Source: Chloroflexota bacterium (GTDB lineage Bacteria; Chloroflexota; Anaerolineae; Promineifilales; Promineifilaceae). From it: DNA of 64,000 nt. The notes beneath the pieces were generated by a model, which had not been told where the DNA came from, searched no databases, and saw only the letters and a program-made list of their open reading frames with translations. The stretch covers positions 43,308 through 107,307 of the forward strand of contig JAKEFB010000036.1 of assembly GCA_022616275.1 (NCBI GenBank). Reading direction: 5' to 3'. Position numbers and translations under genes: made by a program. This document shows positions 35,024 through 43,714 of the stretch, piece by piece; the first letter of the stretch is position 1, and the number at the start of each line of letters is the position of its first letter.

Positions 35024-35299
35024 CTAATTCGCCAGCATGGAGAAGATCAGCTCATCACCCTCCTTGCGAAAACTCACGGCCGCCCCCAACTCGGTGGCGC
35101 CTGCATTGTCACAAATCTTGTTGTCGCTGGCAACGGCGACATAAAACGCGCCTTGCTCGGGGAGAAGTGTGCTGGGGATAGTTACCCTGGCGATGGGGCC
35201 CTCGAGCGCGGCGACAACGCCGGGCGGGTTGTCGGTCGTGTTCCACTGCCCATCGAGGTAGTCGTACTGCCTACATTTTACTAAATACCTTATACTTCA
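35024..35299 (-). pseudogene. C-terminal remnant of a secreted protein
   Basis: An open frame of about 90 codons ends in TAG at 35024 and shows protein-like sequence (DYLDGQWNTTDNPPGVV, RVTIPSTLLPEQGAFYVAVA, AVSFRKEGDELIFSML). It has no usable start and is preceded by a TGA near 35303. It looks like the last domain of a larger extracellular protein whose 5' part has been lost. The family is not recognised. Confidence 0.5.
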
Positions 35300-35366
35300 T
35301 CTGACCGTTCGCCCGCCAGACCAAAAGTTGCTCAAAAATTGCTCAACTTCTGTGCCAGAAATTCAA

Positions 35367-37535
35367 TTATGGAGTTATCTCCAGCCGGTAATGGCCTAAC
35401 TCTAACGTCATGGGCGCGGAGGCGGCGACGATGAGGATAGCCTCGCCTTCACTATCGGCCAGGGATAGCGGCCGGGTAAAACTCTGCCCGCCAGGCACGC
35501 TTTCCTGGGCGATCACTGGCTCGCCGTTGGGGAAGGTAATCAACGTCAGGTGCCACTGCTGGGGAACGGCCGTCGCCACCCGGGCAAAGCCTTCTGCCAG
35601 CCAGCCCTCGACCGGCTGTTCGGCGTCGTCGTAAAAGCCGATTTCTGGAATAGCCAGGTTATCCACGGCCAGCCCACCAAAGGTCAGAATAGGGTCGGTC
35701 ACATAGACAAAACGCAGTTGGATGACCTGGCCGGCGAAGGGGGTCAGGTCCACGATCTCGCTTTGCCACTGCTGGCTCCGGCCGGTATAGAAACGCTCTG
35801 CCAGAGCCGAGTCCGAGGGATCGTCGGCCGGCTGCAAGCCCTGCATGTGCTCGGCCGTCAGGCTCTGCCACGTCTGGCCGCCGTCCTGAGAGACAAAAAG
35901 GTAGGCAAAGTCGTAGCCAGCTTCAATGTCGTGGTACACGTCGTAATAGAAGGTAGCCTCTTCCACACCGGTCAGGTCTACGCTCCGGGTCAGGCGCATG
36001 TGGCTGTAATTGGCCCGGTTGGCCAGCCACATATGTTCCCCGGAGGCCGCAGCCACGTCCAGCAGCGGCGCCAGGGTGCTGCCGGTGAATTGCACGTTGA
36101 CCTCCTCGTCCCCTCGCAGCCGGAAATAATCGGCCCCATATTGGCGCACGGTCGTCTCATAGGCCGACGGGAAATTCGTGACTGGTAACATGCTGGCCAT
36201 GTCCAGGCCCGAGGTCTGGAACTGGTACTCTTCCGGCGCGTTGGGGCGGCCGTGAATGCCCAGGGCCACCAGCCAGTCCAGCCATAACCCCTGGCCGGTG
36301 ATGTCCAGGCCGTTGGCCGTGGCCACGCTGTCAATGGCCATCAGGCCGCTGTCCGGGCTGGCGGCAAACTGCCGGTACAGTTCCTGGCCCAGGCGGTCGT
36401 AAATGTAGCGGTTGAAGAGGTACCCTTGGCCATAGTACGGAATGGTATCCTGGTCGGTCCAGCGGTTGAGTTGCTGGTCCGGGTTCGTCAGGAAAAGGTT
36501 AGCCCTGGCCACGCCGTTGCCCGAAAAGCCCAGTAACTCTTCAGCCAGCATGGCCGATCCTTCAGCCTCCCAATCGGTATCGCCCTGGTCGTAATTATCT
36601 TCAATCATATGGCGGAACTCGTGAGCCAGGACGTTCAGGTAGAAATTGCTACCGAAATAGTCCGCGTTCATAACAAACATTTCCCGGGCGTTGGACATGG
36701 GGTCTACCGTGGCGGGAATGCCGTCAAAAGAGCTAAAGTAGCCGGCCAGCCCACATTGGTCGGCCGTGCCCAACGTCACCTGGCAGAGGGCCAGTGGCGA
36801 GGCGTTGACCACGTGAACGCGTGAGTCGCCGTCCACTCCGGGGTTACTTTCTGGGCCAAAGATAGCCACGCTTTGCTCGTAAATGCCGTCAAAGGCGTCA
36901 CGCGTGTTGGCCAGGTCGCCTGCGTCTGGCTCAAAGCTGCCTGGGCCGGTGTCAAACCAGAAGTAGGCATGTTCTCCCACGGCCCGCAACTCCGCTTCAA
37001 TTGGCGTAATCGTGTTGTTATCGTGGTTCAGGACGTTAATTTGTTGCCGGACGCCCACCTCCAGCGGCGCGGCGGCCGTAGCCACCGGCCCCAACTCGCC
37101 GTTCCAGCCCTGGTAAGCGCGGGCCAGTTCCAGGTCATCCCGCTCTGGTGGGTTAGCAGCAACCAACAGGTCAAAGCTCTGTTGTTGGGCAGCCGAAACG
37201 GCCGTTGCCGCAAAAGGTTCCGGTAGCCCCACCGGCGTCGGCCAGGCCCCGGACTGGCCACTGTCGGCCGTCGGCGCGCCGGAGGGCGCCGTGGCCGTTC
37301 GGGTCTGGGCCGGTACGCCAGTAAAGGTAGGCGAGGGGGTCACCTCCACCTGGACTTCTGTCGCCCCGGCAACGGGAGTTGCAGCTACTGGTGTCCAGCC
37401 TGGAGTGACCGGGGAAGCTGTAGGTCGGCCGCCAAGCAGCGTCTGGCAGGCCAGCCCAGAAAGAGCCAACAGCGACACAGTCGCCAACAATCTCAGCCAA
37501 AATGGTATCTGTTCTCGTCGTGGGTACCAGTTCAT
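35367..37535 (-). CDS. M6-like metalloprotease lipoprotein
   Basis: 722 residues from ATG at 37535, which follows GGAGATGTG; the in-frame start at 37565 lacks a site. A signal sequence ends in a lipobox (LSGLAC, Cys near 30), so it is a lipoprotein. A Pro/Thr-rich linker runs to about 115. The catalytic region has HEFRHMIE with zinc ligands H305 and H309 and Glu306, and DWEAEGSAMLAEELL about 20 residues on. The C-terminal part includes beta domains (about 500-650, EEATFYYDVYHDIEAGYDFAYLF) like those of immune-inhibitor-A-type (M6) proteases. It is likely a surface protease. It is followed by a gene remnant and preceded by a REP-like repeat. Confidence 0.85.
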   Translation of the reverse strand: MNWYPRREQIPFWLRLLATVSLLALSGLACQTLLGGRPTASPVTPGWTPVAATPVAGATEVQVEVTPSPTFTGVPAQTRTATAPSGAPTADSGQSGAWPTPVGLPEPFAATAVSAAQQQSFDLLVAANPPERDDLELARAYQGWNGELGPVATAAAPLEVGVRQQINVLNHDNNTITPIEAELRAVGEHAYFWFDTGPGSFEPDAGDLANTRDAFDGIYEQSVAIFGPESNPGVDGDSRVHVVNASPLALCQVTLGTADQCGLAGYFSSFDGIPATVDPMSNAREMFVMNADYFGSNFYLNVLAHEFRHMIEDNYDQGDTDWEAEGSAMLAEELLGFSGNGVARANLFLTNPDQQLNRWTDQDTIPYYGQGYLFNRYIYDRLGQELYRQFAASPDSGLMAIDSVATANGLDITGQGLWLDWLVALGIHGRPNAPEEYQFQTSGLDMASMLPVTNFPSAYETTVRQYGADYFRLRGDEEVNVQFTGSTLAPLLDVAAASGEHMWLANRANYSHMRLTRSVDLTGVEEATFYYDVYHDIEAGYDFAYLFVSQDGGQTWQSLTAEHMQGLQPADDPSDSALAERFYTGRSQQWQSEIVDLTPFAGQVIQLRFVYVTDPILTFGGLAVDNLAIPEIGFYDDAEQPVEGWLAEGFARVATAVPQQWHLTLITFPNGEPVIAQESVPGGQSFTRPLSLADSEGEAILIVAASAPMTLELGHYRLEITP

Positions 37536-37562
37536 CACATCTCCATTCAGGTTCGTTTTACT

Positions 37563-37630
37563 CAACCTTCCGGAGATTCAAGCGATGGTCGCCGGGCCGC
37601 CCGGCGCAATCGCCAACCTTCGGAAGGTTT
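37563..37630. repeat. REP-like repeat, second AAGCGATG copy
   Basis: AACCTTCCGGAGATTCAAGCGATG, then GCCGGGCCGCCCGGC (a GC hairpin), then CGCCAACCTTCGGAAGGTT. Its ends are inverted copies (AACCTTCCG / CGGAAGGTT). It lies between the protease and di-haem oxidoreductase genes. Confidence 0.65.
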
Positions 37631-37638
37631 GGAATAGC

Positions 37639-39255
37639 TCACCGGGTAGAGCCACCGCGCCGCCGCGCCGGCCAGAGTAACAAGACCGCCAGCCCGGCCA
37701 GGGCAATCACCACCAGAGCGGCCAGGACGGAGACCAGGGTGTCGCCTAGACTCGCCTCACCCCCGGCCGGCCGGGGAGCGGCCGGTTCATCAGCCGGTAG
37801 ACTCCCTGTCTGGCCTTCGGTAATTACCCGGGGCGATCCCGGCGGCAGCACCTGGAGTGTCTTTAAGAAACGAACGATAGCTGCCTGTTGTTCGGCCGGC
37901 AAGGCCATGAAGGCATCCCGCGAGATGCGGGCTTCACCACCGTGGGCCAGAATGGCCTCGGCGATGGTCGCCAGGTCGCCCCGGTGGCCATAGGGGGCAG
38001 AGTTGCCAACGTCCCACAATTTGCGGGTCAGAAAATATTCGGCCCCCGGCCGCCCGCCCTGGTCCAGCCGGTTCTGCGCCAACTCCTCGTTGCAAAAGTG
38101 GCGAATCGCATCCGGGCGTCCGGGATCATCGCACGGGTCATGCCGCTTCAGGTCGGTGTAGGCCCGAATAACCGCCCCCTGGCCCAGTAGCTCCAGGGTA
38201 GGACCCTCGCCCTGGGTGGTCATATCAAAAGAAACAAGCTGGCTGGTATTGCGGAAAGCGCTGGGCGGGTTCCAGGGGTTGGGCTCACTGAAAAAACGAC
38301 TATTGAGCTGCAGTTCCGGCGCGTGGCAGCCGGCGCAGCCCACTTGCAGAAAGAATTGTTCGCCAAGGCTCACTTCCTGTCGTCCAGCTTCGCCGGCCGG
38401 CAGCACCCGGCCAGGCACGCCCAACGCCGCTTGCCAGAGGACGATGGCTGTCACGTCGCCCGTCGTCAGCTCCCGAGTGATGCCATCCTGGTCAAAGTCC
38501 GGGCCTTTGAACGGGTCCAGGTCAAACGCTTCCTCAGCCTGCAGGACGTGGTGGTGGTTCAATTCGTTCACCGTGGACTCCCGCAGTGAGACCACCACAC
38601 CGGCCTGGTAGAAGGGGCGAACGATCAAATCTGGGTTAACGCCTTCGACCGCCCGGGTATCCAGCACACCGTCCGGGAGAGCAGTAATCGCCCCAAAGCC
38701 GATCCCCTTCGCCATCAGCGCTATCGTCACCGGGACACCCTCGGCCGCTGCTCGCGACACAGCCGTGGCGCGGATAGCCTGTAACTCGGCCGTCATCTCC
38801 CGGGCCAGCATTTCAATTGGCCCGGCGCCAAACACCCCCACAGTATTACGACCGTCGCTGAGTTCGCCGGAAACCGGGTCTGTCATCAGGTCCAGCCGCT
38901 GGGCCAGGACAAAGCTGGTAGCCGTAAAGTCGCCGCCGCCACCGGAGCGAGGCCGATTGTGGCAGCCGGCGCAGGAACTGGCGGCCGGCGCCGAGGTCCC
39001 GGTAATGGTCAGCCCACCCTGGCCGTCACAATCGTTGACCACGGCCTCAAACCACGCCTGGCCAATCTCCAGGGTAGGCTCGAATGGCAGCGCGCCATTG
39101 ACAATTTGCTCGTGCTCAACATGCCCAGCGACGGCCGGAGTGTCGGGGAACCCCTCAGGGCAAACGTGAGGATCGTGGGCGCTGGCCCGCCAGGCAGCGC
39201 CAAACGCGGCCGCCAACAGGCCCACCAACGCCAGCGCGCGAAACAACCTGACCAT
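37639..39255 (-). CDS. Di-haem thiol oxidoreductase-like cytochrome c protein
   Basis: 538 residues; ATG follows an AAAGG site. A signal peptide spans about 1-27. Two c-type haem motifs are present: CAGCHNRP near 94-98 and CAGCHAPEL near 330. The layout, with LSDGRNTVGVFGAG and LNHHHVLQAEEAFDLD, fits the DHOR (DUF1111) family, also described as thiol oxidoreductases or cytochrome peroxidase relatives. The C-terminus has a membrane helix (LAALVVIALAGLAVLLL) and a basic tail, so it is anchored on the outer face. It would exchange electrons with extracytoplasmic partners; the substrate is unknown. Neighbouring genes are also exported proteins. Confidence 0.85.
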   Translation of the reverse strand: MVRLFRALALVGLLAAAFGAAWRASAHDPHVCPEGFPDTPAVAGHVEHEQIVNGALPFEPTLEIGQAWFEAVVNDCDGQGGLTITGTSAPAASSCAGCHNRPRSGGGGDFTATSFVLAQRLDLMTDPVSGELSDGRNTVGVFGAGPIEMLAREMTAELQAIRATAVSRAAAEGVPVTIALMAKGIGFGAITALPDGVLDTRAVEGVNPDLIVRPFYQAGVVVSLRESTVNELNHHHVLQAEEAFDLDPFKGPDFDQDGITRELTTGDVTAIVLWQAALGVPGRVLPAGEAGRQEVSLGEQFFLQVGCAGCHAPELQLNSRFFSEPNPWNPPSAFRNTSQLVSFDMTTQGEGPTLELLGQGAVIRAYTDLKRHDPCDDPGRPDAIRHFCNEELAQNRLDQGGRPGAEYFLTRKLWDVGNSAPYGHRGDLATIAEAILAHGGEARISRDAFMALPAEQQAAIVRFLKTLQVLPPGSPRVITEGQTGSLPADEPAAPRPAGGEASLGDTLVSVLAALVVIALAGLAVLLLWPARRRGGSTR

Positions 39256-39369
39256 TTGTTACCTTTCCCTGAACGCAAAAGTTAAACCGGCCCACCAGGC
39301 CGGGAATTGTAATGTAAGCCAACTTACAAAACAAACTTACAGGGAGAGGCATTGTACCATTAACTTATA

Positions 39370-40776
39370 CTATGGACGCGCAACCGCTGAACCTGGTCCC
39401 TGGCTCAGAAGGGTATTCCCATAAGGGGCTATAGGAAGAAAGGCCATCTCGCCAAACAACTCCCTGAGGTAAACGTCATTCACCCCGTTGGCATCCCCAC
39501 CGGCCAGGTTGCTGGCTTGCGAGTGGAATGCCAACAACTGCCCATCCGGCAAGATAGCGACGTCGCTGCTGGCGCCGTTAGCCTGCTGCTCCAGCGAATT
39601 AACGCTAATCCGCACCGTGACCCCCGTTAGCCGGTCGCGCCGGAAGATGTCTTTCGCGCCATTGGTATCGTTGGATACCAGGTTGCTGCCCTCGGAGTCA
39701 AAGACCACGTAGCGGCCGTCGGCCGACAGCACCGGGTAATGGCTGGCCCCGTTGCTCTGCTGGCCGTTGGAATTGAGGCTGGCCCGTGTCAAAAGGCCCG
39801 TCTGCCGGTCGTAGACAAAGAGATCTTCCACGTTGTTACTATCGCCGACGACCAGGTTGCTGGCCAGCGAGGTAAAGGCCACGAAGCGATTATTGGCCGA
39901 AATCACCGGGTAGAGGCTGTGACCGTTGGCCTGCTGCCCAGACGGGCCATTGGAGATACGCACCGTCTGCCCGGTCTGCCGGTCGTGGATAAAGATGTCC
40001 CCCTCGCCGTTACCGTCATTCGCCACCAGGTTGCTGGCTTCCGAGTCAAACGCCACGTAGCGGCCATCCGCCGAAATATCCGGGAAGGTACTTTGCCCAT
40101 TACCCTCCGCGCCGCTGGAACTGACGCTAACCCGCTCAGTGACCTCAGTCTGCCGGTCGTAGACAAAGACATCCCAGGTATTGTTCGTATCATCTTCTAC
40201 CAGGTTGCTGGCCAGGGAATAAAAAGCCACGATGCGGCCGTCGGCCGAAATTTCCGGGAAGATGCTGGCGTTGTCGCCTCCCTCCCCGTCCAGGCCGGCC
40301 GTCAGCCACTCAAAGTCGCCACTTTGTTGATCGTAAACGTAGATGTCCAGCGTACCGTTGCTATCGCCGGCAATCAGATCGCCGGCAATGGAATGAAAAG
40401 CCACGATCCGGCCATCGGCCGAGAAATCGGGGAAGGCGCTGTCCCCGCTGCTCGATTGCCCGGCCGGGGTACGGCTAATGAGCGTCAACGTTTCGCTCAG
40501 CCGGTTATAAATGAATATGTCGCGGGCATTATTGCCGTCATTAGGGGCCAGGTTGCTGGCTTTGGAGTGGAAAGCCAGGTAACGGCCATCGGCCGACAGG
40601 GTGGGGTATTCGCTCGGCATGTTGCCCACCTCTCCGGCCGGGGTGACGCTAATGAGCGTGGTCTGGCCAGGCGGCGTCCCGGCCGGCGGCCTGTCCTGGG
40701 CAGCGGCCGGGCAGCCGGCTGCCAGGCAGATCAACAACAGCCAATGCAATTGAAAGATTCTCAGGCTCCTATTCAT
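39370..40776 (-). CDS. TolB-like PD40 beta-propeller lipoprotein
   Basis: 468 residues from ATG at 40776, which follows GGAG with an 8-base gap. A lipobox (LAAGC) near 18 predicts a lipoprotein. After about 45 come seven units of roughly 55 residues, each with a core like ADGRYVAFDSEASNLV, followed by acidic/Asn residues and DIFIYDR. These are PD40/WD40-like blades and should close a seven-bladed propeller. The Asp/Asn-rich loop in every blade may bind calcium. The function is not evident; such proteins often act as extracellular scaffolds. Divergent from the methyltransferase gene. Confidence 0.85.
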   Translation of the reverse strand: MNRSLRIFQLHWLLLICLAAGCPAAAQDRPPAGTPPGQTTLISVTPAGEVGNMPSEYPTLSADGRYLAFHSKASNLAPNDGNNARDIFIYNRLSETLTLISRTPAGQSSSGDSAFPDFSADGRIVAFHSIAGDLIAGDSNGTLDIYVYDQQSGDFEWLTAGLDGEGGDNASIFPEISADGRIVAFYSLASNLVEDDTNNTWDVFVYDRQTEVTERVSVSSSGAEGNGQSTFPDISADGRYVAFDSEASNLVANDGNGEGDIFIHDRQTGQTVRISNGPSGQQANGHSLYPVISANNRFVAFTSLASNLVVGDSNNVEDLFVYDRQTGLLTRASLNSNGQQSNGASHYPVLSADGRYVVFDSEGSNLVSNDTNGAKDIFRRDRLTGVTVRISVNSLEQQANGASSDVAILPDGQLLAFHSQASNLAGGDANGVNDVYLRELFGEMAFLPIAPYGNTLLSQGPGSAVARP

Positions 40777-40894
40777 TGCCACATCTCCACGGCGGGCCAC
40801 ACCTGGCCCATCACATACTCCTGACAATGATAAAGTCGTATTTTTGCCGGCCAGGTTACGGCCTGTCTCTATACTCTTATAGTTTTATTGTACC

Positions 40895-41668
40895 ATGTTA
40901 GTCAGTATCCTATTTCACAAGCGGGATATAATTCATGCCGTGCTATCGCTTGAGCGGCAAAACGAGCTGCGCCGGCAGTATCAGCAGATAAATCCAGGCT
41001 GGCGGCCGGCCACCGAGGTCTACGCCGGCCTGGTCCGCCACCACCTCCGGCCGAACAGCCGCCTCCTGGACCTGGGCTGCGGCCGGGGTGGCCTGGTCGA
41101 GCAACTCGATCACCAGCTATTGCAAGTGGTGGGGGTTGATCCCGACTGGCGCTCGCTACGAGAACACCGCCTGGCCAACCACCGGCCGCCGCTGCCCCGG
41201 GTGGCTGCCGCTAGCCGGGCGCTGCCGTTTGCTCGCGGCTCGTTTGACCTGGTGATGGCCAGTTGGCTGCTGGAACACCTGGTCCGGCCAGAAGAGGACT
41301 TTCACCAGGTCGGCCGGCTCCTGCGGCCGGGAGGGCACTTTATCTTTGTCACTCCTAATCGGCGCCATCCCCTGATTAGACTGAACCGGCTGGCCGGCCG
41401 CTTCGCCGGCCTGCAAGGCCGCCTGGTCCACCGCTTGTACGGTCGCGCCCTGGCCGATACCTTCCCAGCCTATTACCGGGCCAACACGCCGGCTCAACTG
41501 GAGCGGTTGGCGCAGGAAAGCAACCTGAAATTAGTGAGCCTGGACGTTATTCCCGATCCCACCTACCTGGCCTTTACCCCAACCCTCTTTCACCTGGCCT
41601 GCTCGCTGGATGAGCGCTTGCCGTCCGTCTGGCGCATTCATCTGGTCGGCTGCCTGCAACGTTTGTAA
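40895..41668 (+). CDS. Class I SAM-dependent methyltransferase
   Basis: 257 residues. SAM-binding motif I is LLDLGCGRGGLVEQL (near 50-65), followed by VVGVDPDW (motif II Asp), and FDLVMASWLLEHL with LRPGGHFIFVTPNRRHPL corresponds to motifs near the active site. The C-terminal part resembles small-molecule or sugar methyltransferases, but the substrate cannot be read. No good ribosome site precedes the ATG at 40895. The gene is divergent from the PD40 lipoprotein and convergent with the ABC-F gene, 40 bases away. Confidence 0.85.
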   Translation: MLVSILFHKRDIIHAVLSLERQNELRRQYQQINPGWRPATEVYAGLVRHHLRPNSRLLDLGCGRGGLVEQLDHQLLQVVGVDPDWRSLREHRLANHRPPLPRVAAASRALPFARGSFDLVMASWLLEHLVRPEEDFHQVGRLLRPGGHFIFVTPNRRHPLIRLNRLAGRFAGLQGRLVHRLYGRALADTFPAYYRANTPAQLERLAQESNLKLVSLDVIPDPTYLAFTPTLFHLACSLDERLPSVWRIHLVGCLQRL

Positions 41669-41708
41669 TGATGCCAGGTGACCGGCGCTCTGGAAGCGCC
41701 GGCCACCT

Positions 41709-43367
41709 CTACTTGCCAAAGCCATTCGTGTGGTGCCCGTTGGCTGCCACCAGGTAATCGGTATAACCACCCACAAACTCCCGCAGCCGGCCGTCGCGCA
41801 GCTCTAGCACCCGGTCCACCACCCGGTCCAGGAAGTAGCGGTCGTGCGAGATAATCACCACCGTGCCGACAAATTCGTCCAGGGCCTCTTCCAACACCTC
41901 GATAGAGGCGATATCCAGGTTGTTGGTTGGCTCGTCCAACAAGAGCAGGTTCGGCCGGGAAAGGACCAGCCGGGCCAGTTGCAGCCGGCTACGCTCGCCG
42001 CCGCTCAACTCGCCAATCCGGCCGCGCACCTGGTCATAGGTAAACAGGAAGCGGCCCAGGAAGGCCACGGCCGCCTCCTGGCTCAACGGCGCGGCCTGGC
42101 GAATAAGATCCAGCGGCGTCTGGTTGTAATCCAACGTCTCGTGCTCCTGGGCGTAATAACCAATCCGGCTGCTTGGCCCTAAGCGGATCTGGCCGCTGCT
42201 GACCCCCTCGGGATCAAGCAACTGCTTTAGCAGCATAGACTTGCCGGCCCCATTCGGTCCAACCAGGCCCACTCGCTCGTTGTGCCAGATGATCTGGTTC
42301 AACCCCTGCCACAAGAACTCGCTATTCTCAAAGCGCTTGCCGGCGTCAATCAGCTCGATGACCTTGTTGCTGCCTCGCCCGCCGGCCAAATCCAGCGCCA
42401 TCCGCCGCGCCTCAGTAACTTTTTCGATTTTGTCCATCCGGTCCAGCATCTTTTGCCTGGCCCGGGCCTGACGAATGTGGCGCTCGTTCACGACGATAGA
42501 GGCCCAATACTCAAAGCGAGCAATAGCCGCCTCAATGCGGGCAATCTCCTTCTGTTGGGCCGCGTAAAGCTGCTGCTGGCGCAGGCGGCGGATCTCGCGC
42601 TCGGTCATATAGGCCGTGTAATTACCCTCGTAAAGGGTCAGCCGGCCGTTTTCCAGCTCGGCAATATGTGTGGCCACTTCGTCCAACAGGTAACGGTCGT
42701 GGGAAATGATAATCACGCAACCGCCATAGCTGTTAATAAACGATTCCAGGGCGCGCTTGGCCGCGATGTCCAGGTGGTTGTCCGGTTCGTCTAGCAGCAG
42801 CAGGCGCGGCTGGCGTACGGCCAGCTTGGCCAGCATAATCAGCTTTTTCTGCCCGCCGCTCAGGTGCTCCACCGGGGTATCCCACGTTTCCGGGCCAAAG
42901 CCCAACCGGGCCAGGGCCTCGCGCAGCCGGGCCTCGTAACGCGCCCCTTCCAGCCGTTCATAGGCGGCCAGTTGCCGCTCGTGGGCGGCCATCACCCGTT
43001 TCAGCGCCACCGGGTCTGTGAAGACGGCCGGCTCGCCCATCTGGCCTTCCAGCCGGGCCAGCTCCTCTTCCACCTGCAATAGCTCAGGCAGCGCGGTGCG
43101 GGCCTCCTGCCAGACACTCCGGCCGGCCGGCAGATCCGGCTCTTGGGCCAGCCGGCCCCAGGTCAGGCCCGACTGGCGAAAGATTTCGCCCTTGTCGGCC
43201 GGCAGTTCCTGGGCAATCAGCTTCAGCAGCGTAGACTTGCCCGCGCCATTCGGCCCCACCAGCCCCACGCGCTGGCCCGCCTGCACTTCCCAGCTCAAGC
43301 CGGCAAAGATCACCCGGCCGGCCAGGGTAACAGTCACGTTGTCCAGATTCACAATAATTTCAGCCAT
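41709..43367 (-). CDS. ABC-F family ATPase
   Basis: 552 residues with two ABC domains and no membrane segments. First domain: Walker A GPNGAGKST (37-45), signature LSGGQKK, Walker B LLLLDEPDNHLDI. Second: Walker A GPNGAGKSM near 367, signature LSGGERSR, Walker B LLLLDEPTNNLDI. A charged inter-domain helix (about 240-320, REIRRLRQQQLYAAQQKEIA) is the ribosome-reaching linker typical of ABC-F proteins such as EttA/Uup. These act on the translating ribosome, and some protect it from antibiotics; which role applies cannot be read here. Next to a heptamer array and the HDAC-like gene on the same strand. Confidence 0.93.
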   Translation of the reverse strand: MAEIIVNLDNVTVTLAGRVIFAGLSWEVQAGQRVGLVGPNGAGKSTLLKLIAQELPADKGEIFRQSGLTWGRLAQEPDLPAGRSVWQEARTALPELLQVEEELARLEGQMGEPAVFTDPVALKRVMAAHERQLAAYERLEGARYEARLREALARLGFGPETWDTPVEHLSGGQKKLIMLAKLAVRQPRLLLLDEPDNHLDIAAKRALESFINSYGGCVIIISHDRYLLDEVATHIAELENGRLTLYEGNYTAYMTEREIRRLRQQQLYAAQQKEIARIEAAIARFEYWASIVVNERHIRQARARQKMLDRMDKIEKVTEARRMALDLAGGRGSNKVIELIDAGKRFENSEFLWQGLNQIIWHNERVGLVGPNGAGKSMLLKQLLDPEGVSSGQIRLGPSSRIGYYAQEHETLDYNQTPLDLIRQAAPLSQEAAVAFLGRFLFTYDQVRGRIGELSGGERSRLQLARLVLSRPNLLLLDEPTNNLDIASIEVLEEALDEFVGTVVIISHDRYFLDRVVDRVLELRDGRLREFVGGYTDYLVAANGHHTNGFGK

Positions 43368-43432
43368 TCTTCACCTTCTATCAAAAATAACTGCCGTCTG
43401 GCTCGGTCTAAGACCAACCATAGCCAGAGAAG

Positions 43433-43460
43433 ATCTCCAAATCTCTAATCTCCAATCTCC
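43433..43460. repeat. Heptamer array AATCTCC
   Basis: Four tandem 7-base units (ATCTCCA, AATCTCT, AATCTCC, AATCTCC) upstream of the ABC-F gene. The same word occurs at 32353, 47753, 50476 and 63808. Confidence 0.8.
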
Positions 43461-43480
43461 AAAAATGCCAGACTCAGATA

Positions 43481-43513
43481 AAAAAACAGCCGAGGCGGGG
43501 TGCGCCTCGGCTG
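43481..43513 (-). terminator. Intrinsic terminator after the HDAC-like gene
   Basis: Perfect 10-base stem CAGCCGAGGC/GCCTCGGCTG with a 7-base loop. On the minus strand it is followed by six U residues. It lies about 200 bases past the HDAC-like stop. Confidence 0.85.
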
Positions 43514-43714
43514 AAAAAAGACCTTGATTGACCGACTAATTACTTTACATAAAAACAGGTCTCCGGGCGCGCCAAACTATCCCCCCGGAAACAGAGCCAA
43601 GAAAGTGGGCGGACCAAAGGCGATTGGTAAAGCCGTACACGGTGACCATGCTGGCAGGATACACCAAATCAGGCCGGCCGGCAAGAGGCTATTTGTCTCA
43701 TCGGCTTGGGGGCG

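Larger units (their letters stand above)
43368..43714. other. Gene-free gap with repeat and terminator
   Basis: 347 bases without a credible gene. It contains an AATCTCC array (43433-43460) and a terminator (43487-43513). The remainder (43522-43714) has a possible fold-back, GATTGGT near 43641 with ACCAAATC near 43665. A small RNA is possible but I do not recognise one. Confidence 0.5.

Noticed and set aside
43522-43714. Small structured RNA (6S, SRP or RNase P type)
   Set aside because: Only short pairings could be drawn and none of the conserved cores of these RNAs is present.
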